Source of the DNA: Shewanella sp. MTB7 | Lineage (GTDB): Bacteria > Pseudomonadota > Gammaproteobacteria > Enterobacterales > Shewanellaceae | Reading direction: 5' to 3' | Assembly: GCF_027571385.1 (NCBI RefSeq) | Contig: NZ_CP085636.1 | Span: 5,628,501-5,692,500, forward strand | Length of the DNA stretch: 64,000 nt | In this document: in pieces, positions 18,990 to 28,934 of the stretch | Layout of the letters: each line of letters starts with the position of its first letter | Numbering within the stretch: the first letter of the stretch is position 1 | The notes under the pieces: generated by a model | Told to the model about the DNA's origin: nothing | Seen by the model: the letters and a program-made list of their open reading frames with translations, nothing else | Database searches by the model: none | Made by a program: the position numbers and the translations under genes

Positions 18990-19829
18990 CTATTTCGCCA
19001 GATGCTTAGCGTGAAAACGCAGATGGTTTTCGATAAAGCTAGAGATAAAATAGTAACTATGATCGTAGCCTTCACGAATATTGAGCTCTAACGGATAACC
19101 ACTCACACCCGCTGCTGCTTCCAACATTTCAGGCTTGAGTTGTTCAACAAGAAAGTTATCCCCATCGCCTTGATCGACTAAAGCGGGAACCAGATTTTTC
19201 GCTTGGCGCATTAAAACGCTAGCATCATATTCAGACCATGTTGCCATATCACGGCCTAAATAAGCCGTAAATGCCTTCTTGCCCCAAGGACTGTTGATCG
19301 GATTACTAATGGGACTAAATGCCGAAACAGACTGATATGCATCGCTATTTCTAAGCGCAATAACAAGCGCGCCATGGCCACCCATTGAGTGTCCCGCAAT
19401 CGAGCGTTTATCACTGACTGGAAACATTGACTCAATCAGTTTTGGTAACTCATCAACCACATAATCATACATATGATAATGACGATTCCAGGGAGCTTGA
19501 GTAGCATTGACATAAAAGCCAGCCCCTTGACCCAGATCATAGCCTTCATCATCCGCCACATCAGCGCCTCTCGGGCTAGTGTCCGGTGCAACAATAGCGA
19601 TGCCAAGCTCAGCAGCCATGCGCAGTGCGCCCGCTTTTTGCATAAAGTTTTCATCGCTACAGGTTAATCCTGAAAGCCAATACAAGACAGGCACTTTCTC
19701 ACCACTTGACGCCTGTGGTGGCAAGTAGATAGCGAATCGCATCTCGCAATTTAAGGCATTGGAGTGATGGCTATACTGCTTATGCCAACCACCAAAACTC
19801 TTATTTACACTGATATTATCAATTGTCAT
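18990..19829 (-). CDS. frmB: S-formylglutathione hydrolase
   Basis: 279-residue esterase-D-type alpha/beta hydrolase that splits S-formylglutathione into formate and glutathione, the last step of glutathione-dependent formaldehyde removal. The nucleophile elbow GHSMGGHGA (Ser around 149), LYWLSGLTCSDENFMQKAG with the oxyanion region, GAGFYVNATQAPW and the C-terminal GYDHSYYFISSF with the catalytic His are all present. Length is normal. It follows frmA in the same direction with a 96-bp gap and is closed by a strong terminator. Confidence 0.96.
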   Translation of the reverse strand: MTIDNISVNKSFGGWHKQYSHHSNALNCEMRFAIYLPPQASSGEKVPVLYWLSGLTCSDENFMQKAGALRMAAELGIAIVAPDTSPRGADVADDEGYDLGQGAGFYVNATQAPWNRHYHMYDYVVDELPKLIESMFPVSDKRSIAGHSMGGHGALVIALRNSDAYQSVSAFSPISNPINSPWGKKAFTAYLGRDMATWSEYDASVLMRQAKNLVPALVDQGDGDNFLVEQLKPEMLEAAAGVSGYPLELNIREGYDHSYYFISSFIENHLRFHAKHLAK

Positions 19830-19925
19830 GCTGATTTCCTAAATCGCACTGGCCTAGTCTGCAATAACCTAGAGTAAACCAGCGCTACAGGATGAATGAT
19901 TCCGACTAATCTGGGTTAGAGATCA

Positions 19926-21065
<1,140 letters not shown>

Positions 21066-21173
21066 CTAAATGTATAAAATTAAACGCGGTCTTACTTTCT
21101 TGCCGCAGTAACTATGCTAAGCATTATATCTAAGCTTAAAAAATTGATAATCCCACATTATTGCAAATGACTT

Positions 21174-21187
21174 TTACCATATGGTAA
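21174..21187. promoter_or_regulatory. Regulon dyad, copy 2 (upstream of frmA)
   Basis: TTAC-CATATG-GTAA, a perfect palindrome inside the block GCAAATGACTTTTAC...GTAATAATC. It matches copy 1 almost base for base around the core and is spaced similarly from its gene (about 118 bp from the start codon, against 111 bp for copy 1). Confidence 0.6.
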
Positions 21188-21193
21188 TAATCA

Positions 21194-21460
21194 CTATCTC
21201 AACTGACTATCTTTTCCTGCTCGTCGATTAACACCACTAAACTTTTTTAACTGCTTATCTGATTCCTGCTGGCAACTCACACAGAGTCGAACACCGATTA
21301 CGGCTTTTCTGCGGGCCTCAGGGATCAAACTGTCGCACTCTTCACAATGGAGTAAGCTTTGACCAACCGGTAGTCGACTTCTGGCCTGAGCAACACCATC
21401 GTCAACACTATTATCGATTTGATCTTGTACCGCACCATCTCTAGACCAACCACCAGCCAT
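21194..21460 (-). CDS. YbiI-like DksA/TraR C4 zinc-finger protein
   Basis: 88-residue protein with a four-cysteine zinc finger (HCEECDSLIPEARRKAV, then RLCVSCQQE) of the DksA/TraR type, without the long DksA coiled coil. YbiI-class proteins are small and their role is poorly defined; some bind RNA polymerase. The start has GGAGG 6 nt upstream. The first codons and the upstream 45 bp are duplicated immediately upstream (see 21441-21591). Confidence 0.88.
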   Translation of the reverse strand: MAGGWSRDGAVQDQIDNSVDDGVAQARSRLPVGQSLLHCEECDSLIPEARRKAVIGVRLCVSCQQESDKQLKKFSGVNRRAGKDSQLR

Positions 21461-21591
21461 CTCAACCTCCGCTAACCATTAATCATTAACCAATCGATAT
21501 TTATTCCGTACTAGTCCTAGACCAAGCACCAGCCATCTCAACCTCCGCTAACCATAATAATTAACCAACGACGTTTATTCAGTACTACTCC
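21441..21591. repeat. Direct tandem duplication of the zinc-finger gene's start region
   Basis: Two copies of about 75-76 bp (21441-21516 and 21517-21591), each containing the ribosome-binding site GGAGG and ATG GCT GG. The upstream copy opens a dead-end 11-residue ORF (MAGAWSRTSTE, 21501-21536, minus). The duplication is diverged by several substitutions and small gaps. Confidence 0.8.
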
Positions 21592-21784
21592 CAAGCTAGC
21601 GAGAAGGCAATACATCCATCTACTGATCCATCAGTGTAAAACGCTGAACAATGAGTCGCTAGATCTCAGTAATAAGCGTCACTCTCACAATGTTCTTGTC
21701 ACTGTCATTGCCACTGCCGATCCGATAACAAACATTATATTCTCTTCAGTAGAGATGATAATCCATGATAATTGCAAATTACTT

Positions 21785-21798
21785 TTACTCTGAGGTAA
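21785..21798. promoter_or_regulatory. Regulon dyad, copy 3
   Basis: TTAC-TCTGAG-GTAA in the block TTGCAAATTACTTTTAC...GTAATAATA, preceded by GATGATAATCC. It lies upstream of the zinc-finger gene, about 325 bp from its start codon, and downstream of gfa. The extra distance partly reflects the 76-bp duplication. Confidence 0.5.
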
Positions 21799-21879
21799 TA
21801 ATAAAAAGACGGTGCAGCAGCTGTGCTTCCACAAGAAGAGATACGGACAGAGGGGGATAAATCACTTTCTACTTAACAT

Positions 21880-21900
21880 AAAAAAAGCGCCGGAGCGCTT
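21880..21900 (-). terminator. Intrinsic terminator of gfa
   Basis: AAGCGC-CGGA-GCGCTT; on the minus strand it is followed by seven T residues. It lies about 70 bp after the gfa stop. Confidence 0.8.
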
Positions 21901-21968
21901 GTTCTACTAAATATTCAAATCAACAGATTCTGGTAGTACACCAAGAGTGTTGACGATATTCATTGGTA

Positions 21969-22538
21969 TTACGCACTCTTTTTAGATTGCGCAGCAATAT
22001 GAGTAGCAATCGCATCCATCAACGCAGGCGACAAACAGTCATAAGGTGCAAGACCTAAGTCTTTAAGCGTCTGACGAACATCGCCCATGGACTCAGGTGC
22101 AGCACCAGCTTCGATGATAGAGGAGACAAATGCCGCAAACTCAGGCTGTGACCAACCTTGTGCTGAAGATAACTCAGTATGAACAAAGTCCAATCCATAA
22201 AACGGGTGTTCTGAGTTTTCAATACGACCGTACATATGAGCTCCACACTCTTTACATGCATGACGTTGAATAGCGGCTAATTCATCGATAATAACCAATT
22301 TATCAGCATTTTTTATGACAGCTACATTGTCACGTGACACAACGGCAATTTGGGCAAACAAGGCGCCTTCAGGCTTCCAACATTTACTGCAACCACAAAC
22401 GTGATTGTGGGCAGTCTGACTGCTAATTGAAACTTCGACAGGGTTATGCTCGCATTTACACGTTAAAGTGCCACCGGTAAATCCTTCAAGACTCGCTACG
22501 ATACCGTTATCAACTTGGGGATGAATTAAAACTTTCAT
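21969..22538 (-). CDS. gfa: Glutathione-dependent formaldehyde-activating enzyme (S-hydroxymethylglutathione synthase)
   Basis: 189-residue zinc protein that speeds up the condensation of formaldehyde with glutathione, feeding FrmA. The zinc cysteines are visible as [21 protein letters not shown] and [15 protein letters not shown]. The ending [21 protein letters not shown] is characteristic of Gfa. The start [12 protein letters not shown] at 22538 matches known Gfa N-termini and has GGAG 8 nt upstream. The longer open frame to 22736 adds a non-homologous 66 residues and was not used. Divergent from the LysR gene. Confidence 0.95.
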   Translation of the reverse strand: MKVLIHPQVDNGIVASLEGFTGGTLTCKCEHNPVEVSISSQTAHNHVCGCSKCWKPEGALFAQIAVVSRDNVAVIKNADKLVIIDELAAIQRHACKECGAHMYGRIENSEHPFYGLDFVHTELSSAQGWSQPEFAAFVSSIIEAGAAPESMGDVRQTLKDLGLAPYDCLSPALMDAIATHIAAQSKKSA

Positions 22539-22738
22539 AATGATGCTCCATGGATTCTCATTAAGACTCATCCCTTTGAGGTTAGCCTTAATGATCCAAT
22601 AAATGACTTGCTTAATAAGGGACAATGACTTGGGTAGTAACTTTGCTAGGTTTGGTAAAAAGCTAAGTACCAAGTCATGGTTTTGAGAAATAACGCCTAC
22701 GTCATTCCGATGAGCAGGATTATATTCTTCATTCAAAT

Positions 22739-22788
22739 AATGATAATCCTACGTTTTTGAAAATATCTTTTTCTATTTCGTAATAATA
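22739..22788. promoter_or_regulatory. Regulon dyad, copy 4 (between gfa and the LysR gene)
   Basis: A weaker version of the 50-bp conserved block: AATGATAATCC at the left and CTATTTCGTAATAATA at the right. The left half-site is degenerate, TTCT in place of TTAC. It occupies the shared gfa/lysR control region, where LysR regulators usually bind for autoregulation and activation. Confidence 0.45.
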
Positions 22789-22925
22789 CTTTTTACATAA
22801 AAAACATCATTAGCCTTTTAATACAAAATGTTACGTCAACTCGCATGTAAAATACAAAAATTGCATTTATCGCGTATTTGGTGATAATCAAAAACATATA
22901 AATAGATACATGCTAGGTGAACACT

Positions 22926-23801
22926 ATGTTTAATTGGGAAGGCGTTAGCGAATTTGTCGCCGTTGCGGAAGCTGAGAGTTTTACTAAGGCTGCACAACGC
23001 CTTGGCATATCGACCGCACAAGTCAGCAGACAGGTCAGTGCATTAGAAGCTCGTCTAGCCACTAAGTTATTTCACCGCACCACACGAAGAGTGTCCACCA
23101 CCGAGGTAGGTCGAATTTATCATCTACATTGCAGACAGGCATTAGACGGTTTAGATGAAGCAGAGCGTGCTATCACTAATCTGCAGAGTAGCCCAAGAGG
23201 CTCACTCAAGATAACCGCGCCCGTCACTTATGGGGAGATGAACATCGCACCTTTGGTCAATAGCTTTGTCGTTCTGTATCCCGAACTTGAGGTCAAGCTT
23301 AGCTTAACCAACCAAAAACTCGATCTTATCGATGAAGGTTACGACCTTGCTATCCGATTAGGCGAACTCGAAGACTCAAGCATGATGGCTAAACGACTGA
23401 GTTCACGAACCCAATTTGTATGCGCCTCACCAAATTACCTTGCAACTTTTGGTATTCCCCACTCACTGTCAGAGCTAGATCAGCACAACTGTCTGCTGGG
23501 AACCATGGACTATTGGCGATTTGAGGAAAACCGCAAAACCAAACATGTCAGAGTGAAAGGTAATTTGAGTTGCAACAGCGGCCATGCCCTTGTCGATGCT
23601 GCAATAAAAGGTATAGGGATCATTCAGCTGCCCGATTACTATGTTCAATCCTTTATCGATGATGGACAACTGATCCCGCTGCTTGAACAACATCGCTCAC
23701 CGGAAGAGGGAATTTGGGCACTCTATCCACATAACAGGCATTTATCACCTAAAGTACGCATGCTATTGGATCACCTAAGCCAGGGGTTAGCAGCAGGCTG
23801 A
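22926..23801 (+). CDS. LysR-family regulator, probable regulator of the formaldehyde genes
   Basis: 291 residues. The N-terminal winged HTH (FVAVAEAESFTKAAQRLGIS, TAQVSRQVSALEARLATKLF, residues about 8-62) and the C-terminal periplasmic-binding-like effector domain have standard lengths. ATG at 22926 is preferred over GTG at 22917, since TAGGTGA lies 6 nt before it. The gene is divergent from gfa and sits amid frmAB, gfa and five copies of a common dyad. Control of formaldehyde detoxification is therefore likely, though inferred from position only. Confidence 0.9.
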   Translation: MFNWEGVSEFVAVAEAESFTKAAQRLGISTAQVSRQVSALEARLATKLFHRTTRRVSTTEVGRIYHLHCRQALDGLDEAERAITNLQSSPRGSLKITAPVTYGEMNIAPLVNSFVVLYPELEVKLSLTNQKLDLIDEGYDLAIRLGELEDSSMMAKRLSSRTQFVCASPNYLATFGIPHSLSELDQHNCLLGTMDYWRFEENRKTKHVRVKGNLSCNSGHALVDAAIKGIGIIQLPDYYVQSFIDDGQLIPLLEQHRSPEEGIWALYPHNRHLSPKVRMLLDHLSQGLAAG

Positions 23802-24422
23802 ATCTCTTATCTGAGTTTTAAAGTATTCAATTAGACTGGTATAACATCGACAGACAATATCAGCCTCGGATGCATAATCCGGTATTAATGCAGGACTATA
23901 AAGGACACTTTTAGTACCTGCATTATTTGCCGTCTGTAGGTCATATAGATAATCACCGATAAACAAAATATTAGCAGGCTCAAGTTGCCACTTTTGACAA
24001 ATCAACTCAACACCTTCAGGGTGAGGTTTAGCCTTAGCATCAAAACGCGTTAATACCAGATCGATCTCTAACCCTAGATTAGCCAACGTAATCGCAGCCG
24101 CTGCAGGTATATTACGGGTCAGTATTGCCAGTGGAAGTTGTAATGCAGTAAACAACTCAATCAGCTGCTCCGCACCCGCGATCCAAGTTGCCTTATTTGA
24201 GCTTTCGAGCTCATAGCGTTCAACAATCTCTTTTGCTTGTGCTGCCAGCTTAGGGTCTGAAATCGATTCAATATACCCCAAAATATCAGCACCAGGCTTG
24301 ATGCTAAGTTCAAGTCTCAACCCTTCAAAATCCGGATTGGAATCAGCGAGTGTGCCGTCTAAATCGAAAATAACACCTTGAATACGACTGAAATCAAAGT
24401 AGGAATTAACCGTAATGCTCAA
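23787..24422 (-). CDS. HAD-superfamily phosphatase (phosphoglycolate-phosphatase-like)
   Basis: 211 residues with all HAD motifs: VIFDLDGTLADS (motif I, about residue 16), AILTRN (motif II, about 98), the Lys in AKPHPEGVELI (motif III) and FIGDYLYDLQTANNAG (motif IV). The substrate is not predictable. Start codon appears to be TTG at 24422, with AAGGATGAG upstream and no in-frame ATG before motif I. The 3' end overlaps the convergent LysR gene by 15 bp. Confidence 0.85.
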   Translation of the reverse strand: MSITVNSYFDFSRIQGVIFDLDGTLADSNPDFEGLRLELSIKPGADILGYIESISDPKLAAQAKEIVERYELESSNKATWIAGAEQLIELFTALQLPLAILTRNIPAAAAITLANLGLEIDLVLTRFDAKAKPHPEGVELICQKWQLEPANILFIGDYLYDLQTANNAGTKSVLYSPALIPDYASEADIVCRCYTSLIEYFKTQIRDSACC

Positions 24423-25192
24423 TGTTACTCATCCTTATTTAAATGGGTCTGGCTGATACGCTATCAAAGCTCGCTCATTAGCCATCACACAATTTACCAA
24501 TCTGATGCACCCTATCAACATCATGAGAATAACCTCATTTAAATTATGATGATATATACATTTTTATCTACTTGTAATGATGGCAAGTGTTTAACTGTAT
24601 TCTCTGATTCCTACTAAAAGTAACCCATTTACAATAGTGACTTACCAGTGCTAAGTTAACGTAAAATATTCAAACAGAAAAGAGCGTTATCGTGCTGCTA
24701 ATCAATAAGTAGAAAGATTAAATTCAAATCATGAGTTCTGGTCTCTAATTGGATTCTATGAAAGCAAGAAGTGTAAGCCAGAATATTTTAATGCAAGGAC
24801 TAATCGGGTAGCTGTAGGCACCTAACTTCCTGCCCCACATACCCTGCATGCGGCTCCTTATACGATAGCTAATAAATTATTTTAATACTCTTAATCAATG
24901 AAATATGAAATTCTTTACTGATTATCAATTATCTACTTGGTGATAAGGCCCATTTAGTGTGCCAATCCCCTATCCCACACTCTGATTATTACCTCCTGGT
25001 AAAAGTAATTTACCTTTTAGCCTAATTGTTCCAAATCTAACTCAAATTATAATAGCCGACATCAGATACCTCTCCGCACTCCCTGCAATATCTTAGGCGC
25101 CATGCTTGAGTTAGCTAAGGTTACCTAGAGGCGTATCACCCAATTTAAATGTTGCTCTCTGCTTATAATATTGAGGGCACTAAGGAAATATT
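24423..25192. other. Intergenic region (770 bp) with a regulatory dyad
   Basis: No ORF with credible start signals, tRNA or clear terminator was found. It contains dyad copy 5 at 24989-25002. A segment near 24800-24860 (TGCCCCACATACCCTGCATG) vaguely recalls intron or IS debris, but I could not confirm it. Confidence 0.5.
24989..25002. promoter_or_regulatory. Regulon dyad, copy 5 (upstream of the NDH-2-like gene, reversed)
   Basis: TTAC-CTCCTG-GTAA. Read on the minus strand, the flanks AAATTACTTTTAC and GTAATAATC match copies 1-3. It lies about 190 bp before the NDH-2-like gene and is the only copy in this orientation. Confidence 0.5.
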
Positions 25193-26401
25193 ATGTCTCG
25201 TGTTGTCATTGTTGGTGGTGGTGCTGCTGGCCTGGAACTTGCCAGTCTTTTAGGTCGTTCGGTAAACGCTCAAGATGAAATCATTTTAGTCGAAGGTGAA
25301 ACCCATCATTATTGGAAACCTCGATTCCACGAAATTGCCGCGGGCACTTTTGATAACGATCTCGATACCCTTTGTTATTTCAGCCATGGAGCCAAAAATG
25401 GTTATCGCCATTATCAGGCCAGATTGACGGATATCAATCGTGAAGAGAAGCAATTAATCGTCTATAAACCCAACGGCGAAACTGACACTTTAGCCTATGA
25501 CTATTTGGTTATTGCTGTAGGTGCTATCAGTAATGATTTCGCAACCAAAGGCGCACAGGAACACTGTCTGTTCCTAGATACCCCACAGCAAGCCAGAGAC
25601 AGTTGGCAACAGATAAGTTCACTGCTCCGCTCTGGTGGTCAGCGCACCATCAACATAGTTGGCGCTGGTGCGACGGGTTTGGAACTGGCTGCGGAACTGG
25701 CTAAAGTAAGTGGTAACTTAGCTCGCAATCCACAGGCAGCACAACTCACCATCAACTTAATTGAGGCTGCTGACAGAGTCCTGCCTAATGGCCCATTAAA
25801 GATGTCTGAACAGGCACTATTGAGGCTGAAAAAGTTTAAGGTTAATGTCATGCTCAATACCCGTATTGCAAGTGTCGATCAACAGGGCATGACCACCAGT
25901 GAAGGACTTAATCTAGATGCCGATGTTCAATTTTGGGCGGCAGGTATCAAGGCTCCTGATTGGTTGAAAAATATAGGAGGCTTGGAGAGTAACAGTGCCA
26001 ATCAGCTAATGGTGCAACAAACACTAGCCAGCACATTAGACTCACATATTTTTTCTCTGGGTGACTGTGCTGCAATTCCACAGGCCGATGGAAGCATGGT
26101 GCCACCAAAAGCTCAGGCTGCAAACCGTGCTGCGGTACACTTAGCCAAGAGTTTAAAGGGCTTGATGCAAGGCAAGGAGCTTACCCCCTTCGTCTATAAA
26201 GATGGGGGGATGGTAGTTGCGATAGGTCATGATTACGCCATCAGCACCATGATGAATGACAGGCTGATCTTAAAGGGACGGTTAGTGCGTCGCCTTTACG
26301 ACACCATCTTCCGTCTACATCAGAAGACGGTTAGTGGTCTGTTTACTATGTCCCGTCTCATCATCGCTAAACGATTGAAGTGCATCTTCCAACCTAACTA
26401 G
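25193..26401 (+). CDS. NDH-2-like NAD(P)/FAD-dependent oxidoreductase
   Basis: 402-residue two-dinucleotide-fold flavoprotein. The FAD fold (RVVIVGGGAAGLELASLLG, residue 3 on), the NAD fold (NIVGAGATGLELAAELA, about residue 155) and the FAD-closing IFSLGDCAAIP (about 285) are followed by VPPKAQAANRAA, a feature of type II NADH:quinone dehydrogenases. Expected to pass electrons from NADH to quinone at the membrane without proton pumping. The upstream dyad ties it to the formaldehyde cluster, where FrmA produces NADH. Confidence 0.88.
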   Translation: MSRVVIVGGGAAGLELASLLGRSVNAQDEIILVEGETHHYWKPRFHEIAAGTFDNDLDTLCYFSHGAKNGYRHYQARLTDINREEKQLIVYKPNGETDTLAYDYLVIAVGAISNDFATKGAQEHCLFLDTPQQARDSWQQISSLLRSGGQRTINIVGAGATGLELAAELAKVSGNLARNPQAAQLTINLIEAADRVLPNGPLKMSEQALLRLKKFKVNVMLNTRIASVDQQGMTTSEGLNLDADVQFWAAGIKAPDWLKNIGGLESNSANQLMVQQTLASTLDSHIFSLGDCAAIPQADGSMVPPKAQAANRAAVHLAKSLKGLMQGKELTPFVYKDGGMVVAIGHDYAISTMMNDRLILKGRLVRRLYDTIFRLHQKTVSGLFTMSRLIIAKRLKCIFQPN

Positions 26402-26435
26402 CTTAGTCACTAGATAGAGATGACTTCATTATCAC

Positions 26436-26473
26436 CAAAAAGCCTGCATATTTAACAATATGCGGGCTTTTTC
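26436..26473. terminator. Bidirectional intrinsic terminator
   Basis: AAAAAGCCTGCATATT pairs with AATATGCGGGCTTTTT (one mismatch) around a short loop. It lies between the convergent NDH-2-like gene and the GMC small subunit. Confidence 0.88.
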
Positions 26474-26491
26474 TATTTATTATCTATTAGG

Positions 26492-27244
26492 TTACAGTGA
26501 CAAACCTAACTCATCCAACACCTTGTTCAGGTGCACCATGGCTTCATCTGTCGGTCCAGGATAGTCGCCTGCAATCGGCACGTTACCCAAATACCCCATA
26601 TCTTTCACGCCTTCGGGGCTACAGAAGAAACAAGCCAGTATTAAGCGTCTTAGGCGTGAAAAAGCTTGGGTTGGTCGAGCAAACTCCTCGATAATATCCG
26701 CTTTGGTATAGGCAATATCATCAATTATTGTGCGTTGATTAGCCGAGCTAATATCAACAAACAGTCCATCAAAACGTTGTCGAGATTCATCATCTAACCA
26801 TGTCAGCAGAGGTAGTATTGCAGCTCTATCCTCTTGCTGTCGCTCATAAGGGGCACTGACCCACTCATCGACCACATCTGGAACCTTCACTTCGCTCGCC
26901 GATGGAACATTGCCCTCTCTGGGCACCATAATATCAGACAGCACTGCGAGTAAGGTTAACTGTGCACTGATGAGGGTTCTCGGCCACGCCGATTTAGGTG
27001 CCAGTATGAGATCCGGATCTTTCCCATATCCTGTTGCATTGATAGGCGACAAATTCAGCTGCGGCCAATGCCCTTTGGTTGCTGCTATTTGCGTTTCAGC
27101 GACCGTACTTTTACTGCTGCAAGCGGTAAGAGCAGGAAATGCTGCACTGATCGACAGGGCACCTAGCCATTTGAGGGCATCTCGTCTGGTTAACGCACTT
27201 TGATAAGGTTTATTGCTACAATATTTACCTTTAGCTGAAGTCAT
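26492..27244 (-). CDS. Gluconate 2-dehydrogenase subunit 3-like protein (small subunit of a GMC dehydrogenase)
   Basis: 250 residues. The N-terminus carries a twin-arginine signal (LTRRDALKWLGALS) followed by a possible lipobox (ALTAC, Cys around 42), so it is exported folded, perhaps as a lipoprotein. In this family the small subunit carries the Tat signal for the large FAD subunit, which has none of its own. That fits the neighbouring GMC gene, 1 bp upstream. No cytochrome c subunit gene is present here. Confidence 0.88.
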   Translation of the reverse strand: MTSAKGKYCSNKPYQSALTRRDALKWLGALSISAAFPALTACSSKSTVAETQIAATKGHWPQLNLSPINATGYGKDPDLILAPKSAWPRTLISAQLTLLAVLSDIMVPREGNVPSASEVKVPDVVDEWVSAPYERQQEDRAAILPLLTWLDDESRQRFDGLFVDISSANQRTIIDDIAYTKADIIEEFARPTQAFSRLRRLILACFFCSPEGVKDMGYLGNVPIAGDYPGPTDEAMVHLNKVLDELGLSL

Positions 27245-27245
27245 C

Positions 27246-28934
27246 TTACAAGGCTCCTTGATTTAATTGCTGCGCTAGCCAAGTGGAGTTTCTCATTGCC
27301 AAAGTCATGATAGTTAAGGTGCAATTTTTATGAGGATTAGAGGCAAACACGCCGGCATCCATCACAAAGAGATTATTGCAATCCCACGTTTGTCCCCATT
27401 GGTTCGTCACTGACTCGGTGGGTGAATCCCCCATGCGAGTACTGCCCACTTCATGAATAATCTGGCCACCTGTAGCAATGACGTCTTCAGCTTTTGGCAG
27501 GGGGTTATCGAACTTGGCGCCCATGGTTTGTAAAATTTCACGGGCGGTTTTTAAACCGTGCCCCACCTGTTTAAGTTCATGCTGGGACCATTTCCAATGA
27601 AATTTGACCACAGGTATGCCCCATTTGTCCTTAACCTGTTCATCAATCTCCATGTAGCAGCTTTCATTGGGCAACATTTCACCCCGTAACGCTAAGCCAA
27701 CATAGGTGCCATAAGCCTTTTTAGCGATATCTTTTAACGGTTGTCCATAACCATCTAACTCGCCGCTAACCCATGAGCTTGGGGCTCGAAAACCTGAAGC
27801 GATCTCAAAATGATAACCACGGGGAAAGTCTAACTCCTGTTTTGCCTGCATCTTGTGCCCCCACCAGGGAATAAACAGATGGTTGGCGGTATGGCCGTCT
27901 TCATTGTACCTAGGCCGCCCTGCTAATGCTGGAATGTTGGCCCCGTAACTCACTCCGGTTGAGTCCATAATATTTTTCCCCACATGACCACTCGAATTAG
28001 CTAAGCCTTGAGGATGATGTTCACTCTTAGAATTAAGCAAAATTCGGGCAGACTCGCAGGCACTCGCCGCAAGAATGATAACCTTGACATCGAGTTTATG
28101 TGCTTGTTTAGTGGTTTTATCGATATAGATAATGGCATTTACTGTACCTTTCTCATCAACATTCACCTGTTTAACCATGGCATCGGTTATTACGGTTAAA
28201 CGTCCCGTCGCTTTAGCCATAGGGATTAATGATGTGGTAGTTTGAAACGCCGCGCCAATCGAGCACCCATGACCGCAAGGGGTTGCATAAAAACACGCTT
28301 GGCGATCATCTTTAGGGCGAGTGAGAACAGCGCGGTGCATCGGCGCAGTGGGTATGCCGAGTTTTTTGGCCGCTGCAGACACCAGTAATTCAGTCACCCT
28401 AGGCTTAGGCGGTGGCTGTAAAATGCCTTCCGAAGAGTCCGGCATATCATCTAAACCTGTGTTGGTACCGCAAATGCCGACAAGTGCCTCGGTTTTATCG
28501 TACCAAGGTGCTAAGTCTTGGTACTCAAATGGCCAATCAGCCCCTAAGCCATCACGACTGAAACCTTTAAAATCATGCTCACTAAAACGCAGAGAGTAAC
28601 GCCCCCAATGATTCGTTCGTCCGCCTAACATTCTCGCGCGCCACCAAAGAAAATCACTGCCTTCAGCTTTGGTATAGGGCTCTCCAGGAACTTGCCACCC
28701 CCCCTCTACCGTTGCATCGTAAAAACCAAAATCTTTATCTGAATTACCCGTCCCCAATAAAGGGGCTTCAAAGTTAGTTTTAAACATAGGTGTTTCTGTT
28801 TTAGGGTCGTAATGTCGTCCCGCCTCTAACATCAACACCTTGCGGCCCGCTTTCGTCAAGGTGTATGCCGCCATTGCACCACCAGCACCGGAGCCCACCA
28901 CGATTACATCATAATCTAGCGTATTCATAATCAT
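27246..28934 (-). CDS. GMC-family oxidoreductase (FAD large subunit, periplasmic glycoside/sugar dehydrogenase type)
   Basis: 562 residues with the N-terminal FAD fold (DVIVVGSGAGGAMAAYTLTKAG), GMC block MLGGRTNHWGRYSLRFSE and the C-terminal GMC_oxred_C region (STRMGDSPTESV...NLFVMDAGVFASNPHKNCTLTIMTLA) with the catalytic His-Asn. A cysteine-rich stretch (CFYATPCGHGCSIGAAF) resembles the metal-cluster region of bacterial glucoside/fructoside dehydrogenases. Its ATG overlaps the upstream stop by 4 bp. Together with the small subunit and the DUF1080 hydrolase it suggests 3-dehydrogenation of glycosides in the periplasm. Confidence 0.9.
   Translation of the reverse strand: MIMNTLDYDVIVVGSGAGGAMAAYTLTKAGRKVLMLEAGRHYDPKTETPMFKTNFEAPLLGTGNSDKDFGFYDATVEGGWQVPGEPYTKAEGSDFLWWRARMLGGRTNHWGRYSLRFSEHDFKGFSRDGLGADWPFEYQDLAPWYDKTEALVGICGTNTGLDDMPDSSEGILQPPPKPRVTELLVSAAAKKLGIPTAPMHRAVLTRPKDDRQACFYATPCGHGCSIGAAFQTTTSLIPMAKATGRLTVITDAMVKQVNVDEKGTVNAIIYIDKTTKQAHKLDVKVIILAASACESARILLNSKSEHHPQGLANSSGHVGKNIMDSTGVSYGANIPALAGRPRYNEDGHTANHLFIPWWGHKMQAKQELDFPRGYHFEIASGFRAPSSWVSGELDGYGQPLKDIAKKAYGTYVGLALRGEMLPNESCYMEIDEQVKDKWGIPVVKFHWKWSQHELKQVGHGLKTAREILQTMGAKFDNPLPKAEDVIATGGQIIHEVGSTRMGDSPTESVTNQWGQTWDCNNLFVMDAGVFASNPHKNCTLTIMTLAMRNSTWLAQQLNQGAL

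Noticed and set aside
18811..19014. 67-residue ORF on the plus strand.
   Set aside because: Lies across the end of a MITE-like element and the frmB terminator, with no start signals.
22539..22736. N-terminal extension of the Gfa open frame (66 residues).
   Set aside because: Known Gfa proteins begin at the [11 protein letters not shown] region, and the ribosome-binding site lies just before ATG 22538.
24780..24870. Segment with GGGTAGCTGTAGGCACC and CCCTGCATGCGGCTCC, suggesting group II intron or IS debris.
   Set aside because: No reverse transcriptase, transposase or defined ends; the likeness is too short to support a call.
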